A stretch of 64,000 bases of DNA from Lumbricus rubellus (taxonomy: Eukaryota > Annelida > Clitellata > Crassiclitellata > Lumbricidae): positions 21,144,862 through 21,208,861 of the forward strand of contig OX243827.1 of NCBI GenBank assembly GCA_945859605.1, in the 5' to 3' direction. The position numbers and the translations under genes were made by a program. Positions within the stretch are counted from its first letter, which is position 1. Each line of letters begins with the position of its first letter. A model generated the notes under the pieces. The model was not told where the DNA came from, ran no database searches, and saw nothing but the letters and a program-made list of their open reading frames with translations. Below are positions 20,200-32,876 of the stretch, in pieces.

Positions 20200-23100
20200 T
20201 TTCTGACTGCAAGTGGAAATTGTTCTCTTTGTGTTTGGTTCTCATTCTCAATAGTGGGATTTTTCTTTTTTTGCTGTAGTTGTTTTTGTTTTTGATCTTC
20301 TCTTTGGCGAAGCTGCTGTTGTTTCTTTCTTTGTAGTGATTTATTCGATAAGGACGAGTAGTTCTTCGTTCTCCTCCTCAATAGTGGGATCTATGCTTTT
20401 TGTAGTAGTTGACTTTCTTTTTCCTTTTTGGTGAAGCGGTTCTTTTTCATATCTTTTGGTTGTGATTTGTTAAATCAGTACGAGTAGTTCTTCGTTCTCC
20501 TTCTCAATAGTGGGATCTATGCTTTTTGTAGTAGTTGTTTTTGTTTTTCATCTTCTTTTTGGTGAAGCTGCTCTTTTTTTAAATTTCTTTTGGTAGTGTT
20601 TTATTCAATCAGGACGAGTAGTTCTTGGTTCTCCTCCTCAATAGTGTGATCTTTGCTCTTTGTAGTAGTTGTTTTTGTTTTTATTTTTTTGGTGAAGGTG
20701 CTCTTTTTTTCTATTTTTTTTGTAGTGTTTTATTCAATCAGGACGAGTGAGTTCTCGGTTCTCCTCCTCAATAGTGTGATATTTGCTTTTTGTAGTAGTT
20801 GTTTTTGTTTTTCATCTTCTTTTTGGTGAAGCTGCTTTTTTTAAAATTTCTTTTGGTAGTGTTTTATTCAATCAGGACGAGTAGTTCTTGGTTCTCCTCC
20901 TCAATTGTGTTGTCTTTTCTTTTTGTAGTAGTTGTTTTTTTGGTTTTCATTTTTTTGGTGAAGCTGCTCTTTTTTTTATTTCTTTGTAGTGATCTTTTCG
21001 AAAAGGACGAGTAGTTCTTGGTTCTCCTCCTCAATAGTGTTATATTTGCTTTTTGTAGTAGTTGTTTTTGTTTTTCATCTTCTTTTTGGTGAAGCTGCTC
21101 TTTTTTTATTTTTCTTGGTAGTGTTTTATTCAATCAGGACGAGTAGTTCTTGGTTCTCCTCCTCAAAAGTGTGATCTTTGCTTTTTGTAGTAGTTATTTT
21201 TGTTTTTCATCTTCTTTTTGGTGAAGCTGCTCTTTTTTAAATTTCTTTTGGTAGTGTTTTATTCAATCAGGACGAGTGAGTTCTCGGTTCTCCTCCTCAA
21301 TAGTGTGATATTTGCTTTTTGTAGTAGTTGTTTTTGTTTTTCATCTTCTTTTTGGTGAAGCTGCTTTTTAAAAATTTCTTTTGGTAGTGTTTTATTCAAT
21401 CAGGACGAAGAGTTCTTGGTTCTCCTCCTCAATAGTGTTGTCTTTGCTTTTTGTAGAAGTTGTTTTTTTGGTTTTCATATTTTTGGTGAAGCTGCTCTTT
21501 TTTTATTTCTTTGTAGTGATCTTTTCGAAAAGGACGAGTAGTTCTTGGTTCTCCTCCTCAATAGTGTTATCTTTGCTTTTTGTAGTAGTTGTTTTTGTTT
21601 TTCATCTTCTTTTTGGTGAAGCTGTTCTTTTTTTTATTTTTTCTTGGTAGTGTTTTATTCAATCAGGACGAGTAGTTCTTGGTTCTCCACCTCAATAGTG
21701 TGATCTTTGCTTTTTGTAGTAGTTATTTATGTTTTTCATCTTTCTTTTGGTGAAGCTGCTCTTTTTTATTTCTTTTGGTAGTGTTTTATTCAATCAGGAC
21801 GAGTAGTTCTTGATTCTCCTCCTCAATAGTGTGATCTTTGCTTTTTGTAGTAGTTGTTTTTGTTTTTCATCTTCTTTTTGGTGAAGCTGCTTTTTTTAAA
21901 ATTTCTTTTGGTAGTGTTTTATTCAATCAGGACGAGTAGTTCTTGGTTCTCCTCCTCAATAGTGTTGTCTTTTCTTTTTGTAGTAGTTGTTTTTTTGGTT
22001 TTCATTTTTTTGGTGAAGCTGCTCTTTTTTTTATTTCTTTGTAGTGATCTTTTCGAAAAGGACGAGTAGTTCTTGGTTCTCCTCCTCAATAGTGTTATAT
22101 TTGCTTTTTGTAGTAGTTGTTTTTGTTTTTCATCTTCTTTTTGGTGAAGCTGCTCTTTTTTTATTTTTCTTGGTAGTGTTTTATTCAATCAGGACGAGTA
22201 GTTCTTGGTTCTCCTCCTCAAAAGTGTGATCTTTGCTTTTTGTAGTAGTTATTTTTGTTTTTCATCTTCTTTTTGGTGAAGCTGCTCTTTTTTAAATTTC
22301 TTTTGGTAGTGTTTTATTCAATCAGGACGAGTGAGTTCTCGGTTCTCCTCCTCAATAGTGTGATATTTGCTTTTTGTAGTAGTTGTTTTTGTTTTTCATC
22401 TTCTTTTTGGTGAAGCTGCTTTTTAAAAATTTCTTTTGGTAGTGTTTTATTCAATCAGGACGAAGAGTTCTTGGTTCTCCTCCTCAATAGTGTTGTCTTT
22501 GCTTTTTGTAGAAGTTGTTTTTTTGGTTTTCATATTTTTGGTGAAGCTGCTCTTTTTTTATTTCTTTGTAGTGATCTTTTCGAAAAGGACGAGTAGTTCT
22601 TGGTTCTCCTCCTCAATAGTGTTATCTTTGCTTTTTGTAGTAGTTGTTTTTGTTTTTCATCTTCTTTTTGGTGAAGCTGTTCTTTTTTTTATTTTTTCTT
22701 GGTAGTGTTTTATTCAATCAGGACGAGTAGTTCTTGGTTCTCCACCTCAATAGTGTGATCTTTGCTTTTTGTAGTAGTTATTTATGTTTTTCATCTTTCT
22801 TTTGGTGAAGCTGCTCTTTTTTATTTCTTTTGGTAGTGTTTTATTCAATCAGGACGAGTAGTTCTTGATTCTCCTCCTCAATAGTGTGATCTTTGCTTTT
22901 TGTAGTAGTTGTTTTTGTTTTTCATCTTCTTTTTGGTGAAGCTGCTTTTTTTAAAATTTCTTTTGGTAGTGTTTTATTCAATCAGGACGAGTAGTTCTTG
23001 GTTCTCCTCCTCAATAGTGTTGTCTTTTCTTTTTGTAGTAGTTGTTTTTTTGGTTTTCATTTTTTTGGTGAAGCTGCTCTTTTTTTTATTTCTTTGTAGT

Positions 23101-25960
23101 GATCTTTTCGAAAAGGACGAGTAGTTCTTGGTTCTCCTCCTCAATAGTGTTATATTTGCTTTTTGTAGTAGTTGTTTTTGTTTTTCATCTTCTTTTTGGT
23201 GAAGCTGCTCTTTTTTTATTTTTCTTGGTAGTGTTTTATTCAATCAGGACGAGTAGTTCTTGGTTCTCCTCCTCAAAAGTGTGATCTTTGCTTTTTGTAG
23301 TAGTTATTTTTGTTTTTCATCTTCTTTTTGGTGAAGCTGCTCTTTTTTAAATTTCTTTTGGTAGTGTTTTATTCAATCAGGACGAGTGAGTTCTCGGTTC
23401 TCCTCCTCAATAGTGTGATATTTGCTTTTTGTAGTAGTTGTTTTTCTTTTTCATCTTCTTTTTGGTGAAGCTGCTCTTTTTTTATTTTTTTTGGTAGTGT
23501 TTTATTCAATCAGGACGAGTAGTTCTTGGTTCTCCTCCTCAATAGTGTGATTTTTGCTTTTTGTAGTAGTTGTTTTTGTTTTTCATCTTCTTTTTGGTGA
23601 AGCTGCTCTTTTTTAAATTTCTTTTGGTAGTGTTTTATTCAATCAGGACGAGTAGTTCTTGGTTATCCTCCTCAATAGTGTGATCTTTGCTTTTTGTTGA
23701 AGTTCTTTTTGTTTTTCATCTTCTTTTTGGTGAAGGTGCTCTTTTTTAAATTTATTTTGGTAGTGTTTTATTCAATCAGGACGAGCAGTTCTTGGTTTTC
23801 CTCCTCAATAGTGTTGTATTTGCTTTTTGTAGTAGTTGTTTTTTTGTTTTTCATTTTTTTGGTGAAGCTGCTCTTTTTTTATTTCTTTGTAGTGATCTAA
23901 TCGATAACGACGAGTAGTTCTTGGTTCTCCTCCTCAATAGTGTTATCTTTGATTTTTGTAGTAGTTATTTTTGTTTTTCATCTTCTTATTGGTGAAGCTG
24001 CTCTTTTTTAAATTTCTTTTGGTTGTGTTTTATTCAATCAGGACGAGTAGTTCTTGGTTCTCCTCCTCAATAGTGTGATCTTTGCTTTTTGTAGTAGTTG
24101 TTTCTTGTTTTTCATCTTCTTTGTGGCGAAGCTGCTCTTTTTTATATTTCCTTTGGTAGTGTTTTATTCAATCAGGACGAGTAGTTCTTGGTTATCCTCC
24201 TCAATAGTGTTATCTTTGCTTTTTGTTGAAGTTCTTTTTGATTTTCATCTCCTTTTTGGTGAAGCTGCTCTTTTTTAAAATTTCTTTTGGTAGTGTTTTA
24301 TTCAATCAGGCCGAGTAGTTCTTGGTTATCCTCCTCAATAGTGTGATTTCTGCTTTTTGTAGTAGTTGTTTTTGTTTTTTATCTTCTTTTTTGTGAAGCT
24401 GCTCTTTTTTTTATTTCTTTTGGTAGTCTTTTATTCAATCAGGCCGAGTAGTTCTTGGTTATCCTCCTCAATAGTGTGATTTTTGCTTTTTGCAGTAGTT
24501 GTTTTTTGTTTTTCATTTTCCTTTTGGTGAAGGTGCTCTTTTTTTATTTTGCTTTGGTAGTGTTTTATTCAATCAGGACGAGTAGTTCTTGGTTCTCCAC
24601 CTCAATAGTGTGATCTTTGCTTTTTGTAGTAGTTATTTATGTTTTTCATCTTCCTTTTGGTGAAGCTGCTCTTTTTTTTATTTCTTTTGGTAGTGTTTTA
24701 TTCAATCAGGACGAGTAGTTCTTGATTCTCCTCCTCAATAGTGTGATTTTTGCTTTTTGTAGTAGTTGTTTTTTGTTTTTCATCTTCTTTTTGGTGAAGG
24801 TGCTCTTTTTTTGGTAGTGTTTTATTCAATCAGGACGAGTAGTTCTTGGTTCTCCTCCTCAATAGTGTGATCATTGCTTTTTGTAGTAGTTGTTTTTCTT
24901 TTTCATCTTCTTTTTGGTGACGCTGCTCTTTTTTTAATTTCTTTGTAGTGATCTATTCGATAAGGACGAGTAGTTCTTGGTTCTCCTCCTCAATAGTGTT
25001 ATCTTTGCTTTTTGTAGTAGTTGTTTTTGTTTTTCATCTTCTTTTTGGTGAAGCTGCTCTTTTTTTATTTCTTTGTAGTGATCTATTCGATAAGGACGAG
25101 TAGTTCTTGGTTCTCCTCCTCAATAGTGTTATCTTTGCCTTTTGTAGTAGTTGTTTTTGTTTTTCATCTTCTTTTTGGTGAGGCTGCTCTTTTTTTAAAT
25201 TTCTTTTGGTAGTGTTTTACTCAATCAGGACGAGTAGTTCTTGGTTCTCCTCCTCAATAGTGTGATTTTTGCTTTTGTAGTAGTTGTTTTTGTTTTTCAT
25301 CTTCTTTTTGGTGAGGCTGCTCTTTTTTAAATTTCTTTTGGTAGTGTTCTATTCAATCAGGACGAGTAGTTCTTGGTTCTACTCCTCAATAGTGTGATTT
25401 TTGCTTTTGTAGTAGTTGTTTTTGTTTTTCATCTTCTTTTTGGTGAAGCTGGTCTTTTTTTTATTTCTTTGTAGTGTTTTATTCAATCAGGACGAGTAGT
25501 TCTTGGTTCTCCTTCTCAATAGTGCGATCTTTGCTTTTGTAGTAGTTGTTTTTGTTTTTCATCTTCTTTTTGGTGAAGCTGCTCTTTTTTTCAATTTCTT
25601 TTGGTAGTGTTTGATTCAATCAGGACGAGTAGTTCTTGGTTCTCCTCCTCAATAGTGTGATTTTTGCTTTTGTAGTAGTTGTTTTTGTTTTTCATATTCT
25701 TTTTGGTGAAGCTGCTCTTTTTTCTTTCGTTGTAGTGATTTATTCAATCAGGTTGAGTAGCGCATGGTTGGTTCTCCTGCTCATTAGTGGGATATTTGTA
25801 TTTGGTAGTAGTTGTTTCTTTCTGATCGTCTGAGAAAGCTGTCCTCTTTCACGGAGCTTCTCCGATTTCGTTCTTTGGAGTAGTTGAATCTATAATTAGG
25901 ATAAGTAGCGGTTTCTGCTCCTCGCGAGTTGGAATTTGACATTCGGAAGTACCGTAGTAA
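20200..25960. repeat. ~132-bp T-rich minisatellite, about 43 units
   Basis: Unit landmarks: CTCCTCAATAGTGTGATC, TTTGCTTTTTGTAGTAGTTG, TTTGGTGAAGCTGCTC and TATTCAATCAGGACGAGTAG. The outermost units (before 20,400 and after 25,740) are the most degenerate and central ones the most uniform, as expected from unequal exchange. One unit is about 44 codons, so short frames appear on both strands, but most units contain stops. No protein is supported. Confidence 0.92.
20795..23435. repeat. 1,055-bp higher-order repeat (8 x 132 bp), 2.5 copies
   Basis: 20,799, 21,854 and 22,909 begin identical sequence, 1,055 bp apart, including rare variants such as the short GTAGTGATCTTTTCG unit. Identity starts near 20,795 and ends near 23,435. 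The third copy is only half length. It may be a very recent amplification or an assembly duplication. Confidence 0.9.
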
Positions 25961-26104
25961 GTTGATGTGAAGTCCTTTAGAATATGTCTTCAAAGTGTCT
26001 CGATTGTCATTCTCAACTGCATTAGCAGAGTTCATCTTCAAAGCATTCGTTTTCATGACTGCGACTTCCATCTTCCCAATGAGCAGCTCTTTCGTTTTCG
26101 TTCT

Positions 26105-26290
26105 GAGCATTCATCCATTCACTCACTCATTCATTCTGTCAGTCAGTCCGTCGTTTATTCATTCATTCATTCCATCAGTCATTCATTCATGCCGTCAGTC
26201 TTTCAGTCAGTAGGTCATTTAGTCAGTCAGTGAGTCAGTAAGGCAGTCAGTCGATCAGCCAGCCAGTCAGCCAGCTAGTCAGTCGATTTA
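26105..26290. repeat. (ATTC)n/(AGTC)n tetranucleotide tract
   Basis: Irregular ATTC, CAGT and CAGC units directly right of the minisatellite. Confidence 0.9.
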
Positions 26291-27636
26291 TAGAACGCCT
26301 CATTAAGTTATACTTCTCATAGGCATTCTTAGCCTTTCCACAAATTAACCGCGTAAAGAATTCCAGGATAAACCAGTGGTGCAGACCCAATGTGAACCCA
26401 ATACCAGGTAGATTTAGTTTCCAGTGTATTTCCTTATTGGCTTAGATTTAATACCAAGCAGATGGGGTCCCGCTTCCATCCCTGTCCCGATGGCTTTATA
26501 CCAAGAATACATGGGAGTTCCTTGTCCAAGCCCGTGCAGAAAGGAAAATTTTTAAAAGATGTCGATGTATCTTCGTCACCACTCCGTACGGAAAGCGAGT
26601 TTATTTCTTCATTCCAGCCTTTTCCAAGTTAGTTTTAGTTCATGAGCTGATCGGGCTGAGTTTGGATTGTGACGTCCTTTTCGACATTAACCGATTGTTC
26701 GTCCTTTCCTTCGTCCTTTTCATATCATTTACGATGCCTGGTTAAGTTCCTAGTTCATGGGCTGAATTGTCTTAGCTGATTAAAACAATGGCATCCTTCT
26801 CGAAGTACGTCGGGTGGGTTTACAGTTGTTTTGCTGTTAGTCATCGAATTTTCAGCTTTGGATGAATTTGCGAAGTTGGCTTAATGGCTTCCTGTTCGAA
26901 GTTAGGTTCGTCGTATCGGTAGCTCAACTGATGTCAGGTTTATTAAGTCTGGTGGGTTTCTAATGTATTGGCTGACCTGGCTTATGTTTGCCCTCTATAG
27001 CCTCGTGATTCCACTGAGTTCGTAGTCAAATGCATTTCTTCATGTAGGTCTCATCGAATCGATGATTGTGTGATTTTTCTTCTTCGCTGACAACAGGATC
27101 TTTGATTACGGGATTGAATGGCGTTCGTAAAACTCCTTTGCATCTGTTCATGGCCAGGTTTTGACGTCAAGCAGTTTGGCGCCTTGTCCTTCGCTCTCCC
27201 ACTTTCCACCCCCACTTACCACCTCACCTACTATAAGTACTAACCTAGTCAATCACCACTCATCACCCACAGATACCAGCTACACCAACCTGACATTATC
27301 AACCCAGCTACCAACCACCACCGCTCACCCTCATTAGAACTCACCTCCCAAACCCATCTGCCTACCACCATTCGCCATCCCAAGAAAACCATTCGTAGTA
27401 TAATAACAAGAACTGCAGATTCAGACGAGGAAACTATAGCCATACTAGCGGACAATCATGAGCAAAAGCAGGTTACATGAATGCGGGGGAAGTCAAATGG
27501 AAGACAAAAATTGCGGAATAAATCACACTAAAGCTAGAATACAATATATCTCGCGAAGAGGATCTTACACAGAAACATTACAATGACTGAATATAATTTC
27601 TAGTCTCTACGATTTCAACACGAAGTCGACCACGCG
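26291..27636. other. Unique DNA, no gene supported
   Basis: Mixed-composition DNA with a C/A-rich stretch at 27,190-27,400. No long frame, RNA gene or transposon end was recognised. The satellite array begins near 27,637. Confidence 0.5.
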
Positions 27637-28489
27637 GTGCAGAGAGGCAGAGAGAGATTGTCGGTTGCAGAGCAGTCCCGTTAAAGCGCAACCCTTGTCC
27701 CATACAGATGGGATCGATGAGTGGATGTATAGTTGGCAGGAAGCCAGAGCAATTGACCCGCGGTGAGTTTGTGGGCTTAAAAGTTGGTGTTGGTACGCTA
27801 GAAAGAGTTCCAGTAGCTATGCATAGACTACCGGCATATGAATGGGAGGGGGAAAGAAGAATTCGCATCCGCTTCCCACGATTGAAGTCTGCTTCGATGA
27901 CCTCTCTCGTGGAGGTTGTATAGGGGCTAGGGATGCTAGCGAGGCGGACAAGACCGCTTTTGTTACTCGTAGAGCAATGGCCCAGAACCTTTCCAACAGT
28001 GGTTGCCATTGTTTGATTTTCGAAAGCACGCCGAAACGACGGTTGGGAAAGGTTTTCGAACGTTTTAAGGGCAACCAACTATAGAAGCCTAAAGCGAGCA
28101 ATTGCTCGTTGTTGCGAAGTACCGTTAGCCTTCTTTGACACAAAGTGACCCAAAGACCGGTTAGCCGTGGATCCAAAAAGATCTATGACGTGGTCGAATG
28201 GCTTGACTCCCCTGACTGAAGTAAGTACGTTCGTTGAACTTCGTTCTTAAGACATCGATCGCGCTATCGCAGAATTATTATAGTTAACCAAGACATGGAG
28301 GGCAATTGATTGGCACGAATCTGGTCAGAAGGTTTTGACCTTCACGCCCATCATCGCCTTGCCCACGGACGAGGGCACGTACGTTTTACATAGTGACGCG
28401 TGCGAGCTTTGCATAGGGGCGGCACTGCCCCAACGGAAAGATGGAAGAGGAGCGCATGTTGGCCGACGCTGAGCGAAATTATTACTGCG
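27637..28489. repeat. Partial type-B satellite unit B0 (first of array)
   Basis: The array enters in the middle of a unit, inside the gypsy-derived module, at the GCAGAGAGAGA segment. Everything upstream of this point in the unit is missing. Confidence 0.8.
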
Positions 28490-28513
28490 TAATGCGAAAG
28501 AAGTTACCCGCAA
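27650..28513 (+). pseudogene. Ty3/gypsy pol fragment in B0 (RT and RNase H remnants)
   Basis: Split over shifted frames on the plus strand: an RT fingers-like stretch (CIDYRHMN, then SHPLPTIE), a KTAFVT-like motif, a KVFERFKG and SNCSLLRSTVS connection stretch, a YYRR-like tether, then RNase-H-like ALPTDEGTYVLHSDA and DAERNYYCVMRKKL. The segment that should carry the YLDD catalytic box is absent; the sequence jumps from KTAFVT to KVFERF. Frameshifts and stops are shared by all units, so decay came before amplification as satellite. Identification is from motif memory of Ty3/gypsy polyproteins. Confidence 0.75.
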
Positions 28514-29563
28514 CAGAAGACTTCACCGTATCTTCAGAATCAACTGTGTTCCCCCCCGTCTCCCATTTGAATGCTCCCTATATTGTGGAGTCTCTCTGTC
28601 GACTGACGATGACTGCACCTACCCACCCAACCACCACCACCTGCCACCCACAACCACCCGCAGGATGGCGGTCGGCTGGTGGGTGGTGCAGTAGTCCTCA
28701 ACCAGAGGTAAAAAAATTTGGTGTTAAGAGTGGGGAAAAAAGGGAAACGATGTTAAGAGCCAAAAAAAGGAAAAAGATGTTAAGAGCCGAAAAAAAGATA
28801 AACGATGTTAAGAGCCGGAAAAGAATGAAAAAGATGTTATGAGATTGAATAGACTGAAAAATATGTTACTAGATGAAAAAGGGTCAAAATTGGGTTGCGA
28901 GAGGTAAAAGACAGAATGCGGTGTTACGAGAGATTAAAAGGACTGAAAAATATGTTAGAGATAAAAAAAAGTATCAAAACTGGGTTGGGAGAGGTAAAAG
29001 ACGGAAAGCGGTGTTACGAGAGATTAAAAAGACTGAAAAATATGTTAGAGATAGAAAAAAAGATCAAAACTGGGTTGCGAGAGGTAAAAGACAGAAAGCG
29101 GTGTTACGAGAAATTAAAAAGACTGAAAAATATGTTAGAGATAAAAAAAAAGGATCAAAACTGGGTTGGGAGAGGTAAAAGACAGAAAGCGGTGTTACGA
29201 GAGATTAAAAAGACTGAAAAATATGTTAGAAATAAAAAAAAGGATAAAAACTGGGTTAGGAAAGGTAAAAGACGGAAAGCGGTGTTACGAGAGATTAAAA
29301 AGACTGAAAAATATGTTAGAGATAGAAAAAAGGATAAAAACTAGGTTGCGAGAGGTAAAAGACAGAAAGCGGTGTTACGAGAGATTAAAAATACTGAAAA
29401 ATATGCTAGAGATAAAAAAAGGATAAAAACTGGGTTGCGAGAGGTAAAAGACGGAATGCGGTGTTACGAGAGATTAAAAAAAACTGAAAAAGGAGTTATG
29501 AAATGAAATAGACTTTGTATAATATATATCTATATATATTATACAAAGTCTATTTCATATGTC

Positions 29564-29637
<74 letters not shown>

Positions 29638-29723
29638 CACATACAAATGGGAGACGGTGTACACTGTAGATTCAGACGATACAGTGAAGTCTTCTCTTGC
29701 GAGTAAATCCTTTCGCATTAGGC

Positions 29724-29768
<45 letters not shown>

Positions 29769-31711
29769 GGATCCAGTGCGGCGTGAAAGATTTCGAGTTT
29801 GTGGCCGCAGTGACTGTTGCTGAGAAGAAGGGTGACGCGCCGAAGAGTAAGACTTTTTGAATCGAGTCCCCTGGAAGGTTTAATTAACGTCCGAAGAGAA
29901 GGCAAGATTTCCGAAGTGTTTTTGTCCCATCGGATATCTCTTCGGATGCCATCCTGATGTACCCTGTGGTGTCCCTCGTGTAGGGGCACTCAGGAACGGG
30001 TTTTCGGAGTGCCTATGTAATGTCCCCTAAATGTGCTATCTATTGTCTCTGGTGTCCCTTTATATGTTCGCTCCATATTCTTAGTGGTGTCCCCTTTAAT
30101 ACTGTAGGGACGGTTCGGGAGGGCATATGTCCACTCGTTTGTGCCCTTATGTCCCCTCTAATGCCCCACCTGAGGGAATCAGATCTGTATTATTGGCATT
30201 AGTTAAAATGAGGGCATTTGCTTCATGGAAGCGCGTTGCAGATTTTTTCGCGCTATGCAAGGTGACGGCGGGTTCATTAAGTGCTTGTGTCCCCGAATTT
30301 CCCCTCTGATGTCCCCTTGGAAATGGTCCTGGTCCAAGTTCCCGCCTCTCAACGGGAGACAACGCGGCGATTCGTCAATTGGACGTTCCAGTCGTCGTTG
30401 GATAGATGTAGGGAGAGTGGTGCACGGTTAATGAAATGGATCTTTGTGAGCGTTAAACTGACAAACGTATTGTTGATTTATGGTGGGTGAGAAAATACAA
30501 TGTCCAGCGCTCGGTACGAAATATTTCAAACACCATAATTGCTAAGAAATAAGACATATGCGACACAGAACACAAATATACGATACGACGCGTTAATTAA
30601 TGAATTAAATTTCAACAGATCCTCTTCAAGCGAACTATTTCATAAATTCGCCGTCCGAAAAAGTTGATGACTTTTTGGCCAAAATCTAGGGAAAATTTCA
30701 TATTCGCCGTCCAAAAAATTTGATGACCATTTTAAAATTTATTTATAGTAATTTCATTCTTTTTTTGGCACTTTTAGGGTCCCTTTCTTGCCGGGAGCCC
30801 CCTTCGGTCGGAGGGTACGGAGGGCGGTCGATACGCCTCTGGCAGTCGTCCTCAGCCAGAAGCAGAGAGAGAGAGAGATAGTCGGTTGCAGAGCAGTCCC
30901 GTTAAAGCGCAACCCTTGTCCCATACAGATGGGATCGATGAGTGGATGTATAGTTGGCTGGAAGCCAGAGCAATTGACCCGCGGTGAGTTAGTGAGCTTA
31001 AAATGTGGTGCTGGTACGCTAGAAAGAGTTCCAGCAGCTATGCATAGACTACCGGCATATGAATGGGAGGGGGAAAGAAGAATTCGCATCCGCTTCCCAC
31101 GATTGAAGTCTGCTTCGATGACCTCTCTGGTGGAGGTTGCATAGAGGCTAGGGATGCTAGCGAGGCGGACAAGACCGCTTTTGTTACTCGTAGAGCAATG
31201 GCCCAGAACCTTTCCAACAGTGGTTGACATTGTTTGATTTTCGAAAGCACGCCGAAACGACGGTTGGGAAACGTTTTCGAACGTTTTAAGGGCAACCAAT
31301 TATAGAAGCCTAAAGCGAGCAATTGCTCGTTGTTGCGAAGTACCGTTAGCCTTCTTTGACACAAAAGGACCCAAAGACAGGTTAGCCGTGGATCCAAAAA
31401 GATCTATGACGTGGTCGAATGGCTTGCCTCCCCTGACTGAAGTAAGTACGTTCGTTGAACTTCGTTCTTAAGACATCGATCGCGCTGTCGCAGATTTATT
31501 ATAGTTCACCAAGAAATGGAGGGCATTTGAATGGCACGAATCTGGTCAGAAGGTTTTTGACCTTCACGCCCATCATCGCCTTGCCCACGGACGAGGGCAC
31601 GTACGTTCTACATAGTGACGCGTGCGAGCTTTGCATAGGGGCGGCACTGCCCCAACGGAAAGATGGAAGGGGAGCGCATGTTGGCCGACGCTGAGCGAAA
31701 TTATTACTGCG
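28490..31711. repeat. Type-B satellite unit B1 (3,222 bp)
   Basis: Order: left inverted arm 28,490-28,573; CCACC block; ~90-bp minisatellite 28,860-29,500; 56-bp palindrome 29,503-29,558; TA run 29,565-29,635; right inverted arm 29,641-29,720; second TA run; GTCCC-rich segment; type-B end with two GCCGTCC half-repeats (30,645-30,745); gypsy fragment 30,880-31,735. The longest B unit, because of extra minisatellite and TA length. Confidence 0.85.
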
Positions 31712-31735
31712 TAATGCGAAAGAAGTTACCCGCAA
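30880..31735 (+). pseudogene. Ty3/gypsy pol fragment in B1
   Basis: The same decayed fragment as in B0. It is identical over long stretches to the one at 37,040-37,895, one 6.16-kb higher-order period away. Confidence 0.75.
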
Positions 31736-32836
31736 CAGAAGACTTCACCGTATCTTCAGAATCAACTGTGTTCCCCCCCGTCTCCCATTTGAATGCTCCC
31801 TATATTGTGGAGTCCCTCTGTCGACTGACGATGACTGCACCTACCCACCCAACCACCACCACCTGCCACCCACAACCACCCGCAGGATGGCGGTCGGCTG
31901 GTGGGTGGTGCAGTAGTCCTCAACCAGAGGTAAAAAAATTTGGTGTTAAGAGTGGGAAAAAAATGCAAACGATGTTAAGAGCCGAAAAAAGGAAAAAGAT
32001 GTTAAGAGCCGAAAAAAAGAAAAACGATGTTAAAAGCCGGAAAAGAATGAAAAAGATGTTACGAGATTGAATAGACTGAAAAATATGTTACTAGATGAAA
32101 AAGGGTCAAAATTGGGTTGCGAGAGGTAAAAGACAGAATGCGGTGTTACGAGAGATTAAAATGACTGAAAAATATGTTAGAGATAAAAAAGTAACAAAAC
32201 TGGGTTGGGAGAGGTAAAAGACGGAAAGCGGTGTTACGAGAGATTAAAAAGACTGAAAAATATGTTAGAGATAGAAAAAAGGATCAAAACTGGGTTGGGA
32301 GAGGTAAAAGACAGAAAGCGGTGTTACGAGAGATTAAAAAGACTGAAAAATATGTTAGAAATAAAAAAAAGGATAAAAACTGGGTTGGGAAAGGTAAAAG
32401 ACGGAAAGCGGTGTTACGAGAGATTAAAAAGACTGAAAAATATGTTAGAGATAGAAAAAAGGATAAAAACTAGGTTGCGAGAGGTAAAAGACAGAAAGCG
32501 GTGTTACGAGAGATTAAAAATACTGAAAAATATGCTAGAGATAAAAAAAAGGATAAAAACTGGGTTGCGAGAGGTAAAAGACGGAATGCGGTGTTACGAG
32601 AGATTAAAAAAAACTGAAAAAGGAGTTATGAAATGAAATAGACTTTGTATAATATATATCTATATATATTATACAAAGTCTATTTCATATGTCCTCTATA
32701 TATATATATATATATATATTAATATATATATTTATATATATATATATATAGGAGACATTCAAATGGGAGACGGTGTACACTGTAGATTCAGACGATACAG
32801 TGAAGTCTTCTGTTGCGAGTAAATCCTTTCGCATTA
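31712..32836. repeat. Foldback structure: ~84-bp inverted arms around minisatellite
   Basis: The left arm (31,712-31,795) and the reverse complement of the right arm (32,756-32,836) share TAATGCGAAA, CGCAACAGAAGACTTCAC and GTCTCCCATTTGAATG. The same pair occurs in every B unit. In type A the right arm is cut short by TA repeats. It resembles a degenerate foldback or terminal-inverted-repeat element lodged beside the gypsy RNase H remnant. Confidence 0.75.
32633..32688. repeat. 56-bp palindrome (cruciform candidate)
   Basis: Arms of about 26 bp, beginning ATGAAATAGACTTTGTATAA and ending with the exact reverse complement, around a TA-rich centre. Equivalents: 29,503-29,558, 35,654-35,717, 38,794-38,849, 41,827-41,888, 47,986-48,063. 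It is absent from type-A units and half lost in B6. Confidence 0.9.
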
Positions 32837-32841
32837 GGCAT

Positions 32842-32876
<35 letters not shown>

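Noticed and set aside
20799..25833. Hydrophobic 60-90-codon frames in the 132-bp minisatellite, and Lys-rich minus-strand frames
   Set aside because: They recur with the repeat, are stopped in most units and have no flanking gene signals.
28873..29426. Lys/Arg-rich frames of 100-150 codons in the purine minisatellites (also 32,205-32,636 and 38,334-38,717)
   Set aside because: Frames differ from unit to unit through A-run length changes and arise from a repeat with few T-containing stops.
30754..31299. Minus-strand frames of 119-188 codons in every B unit
   Set aside because: They lie antisense to the recognisable gypsy polymerase remnant and have no family match.
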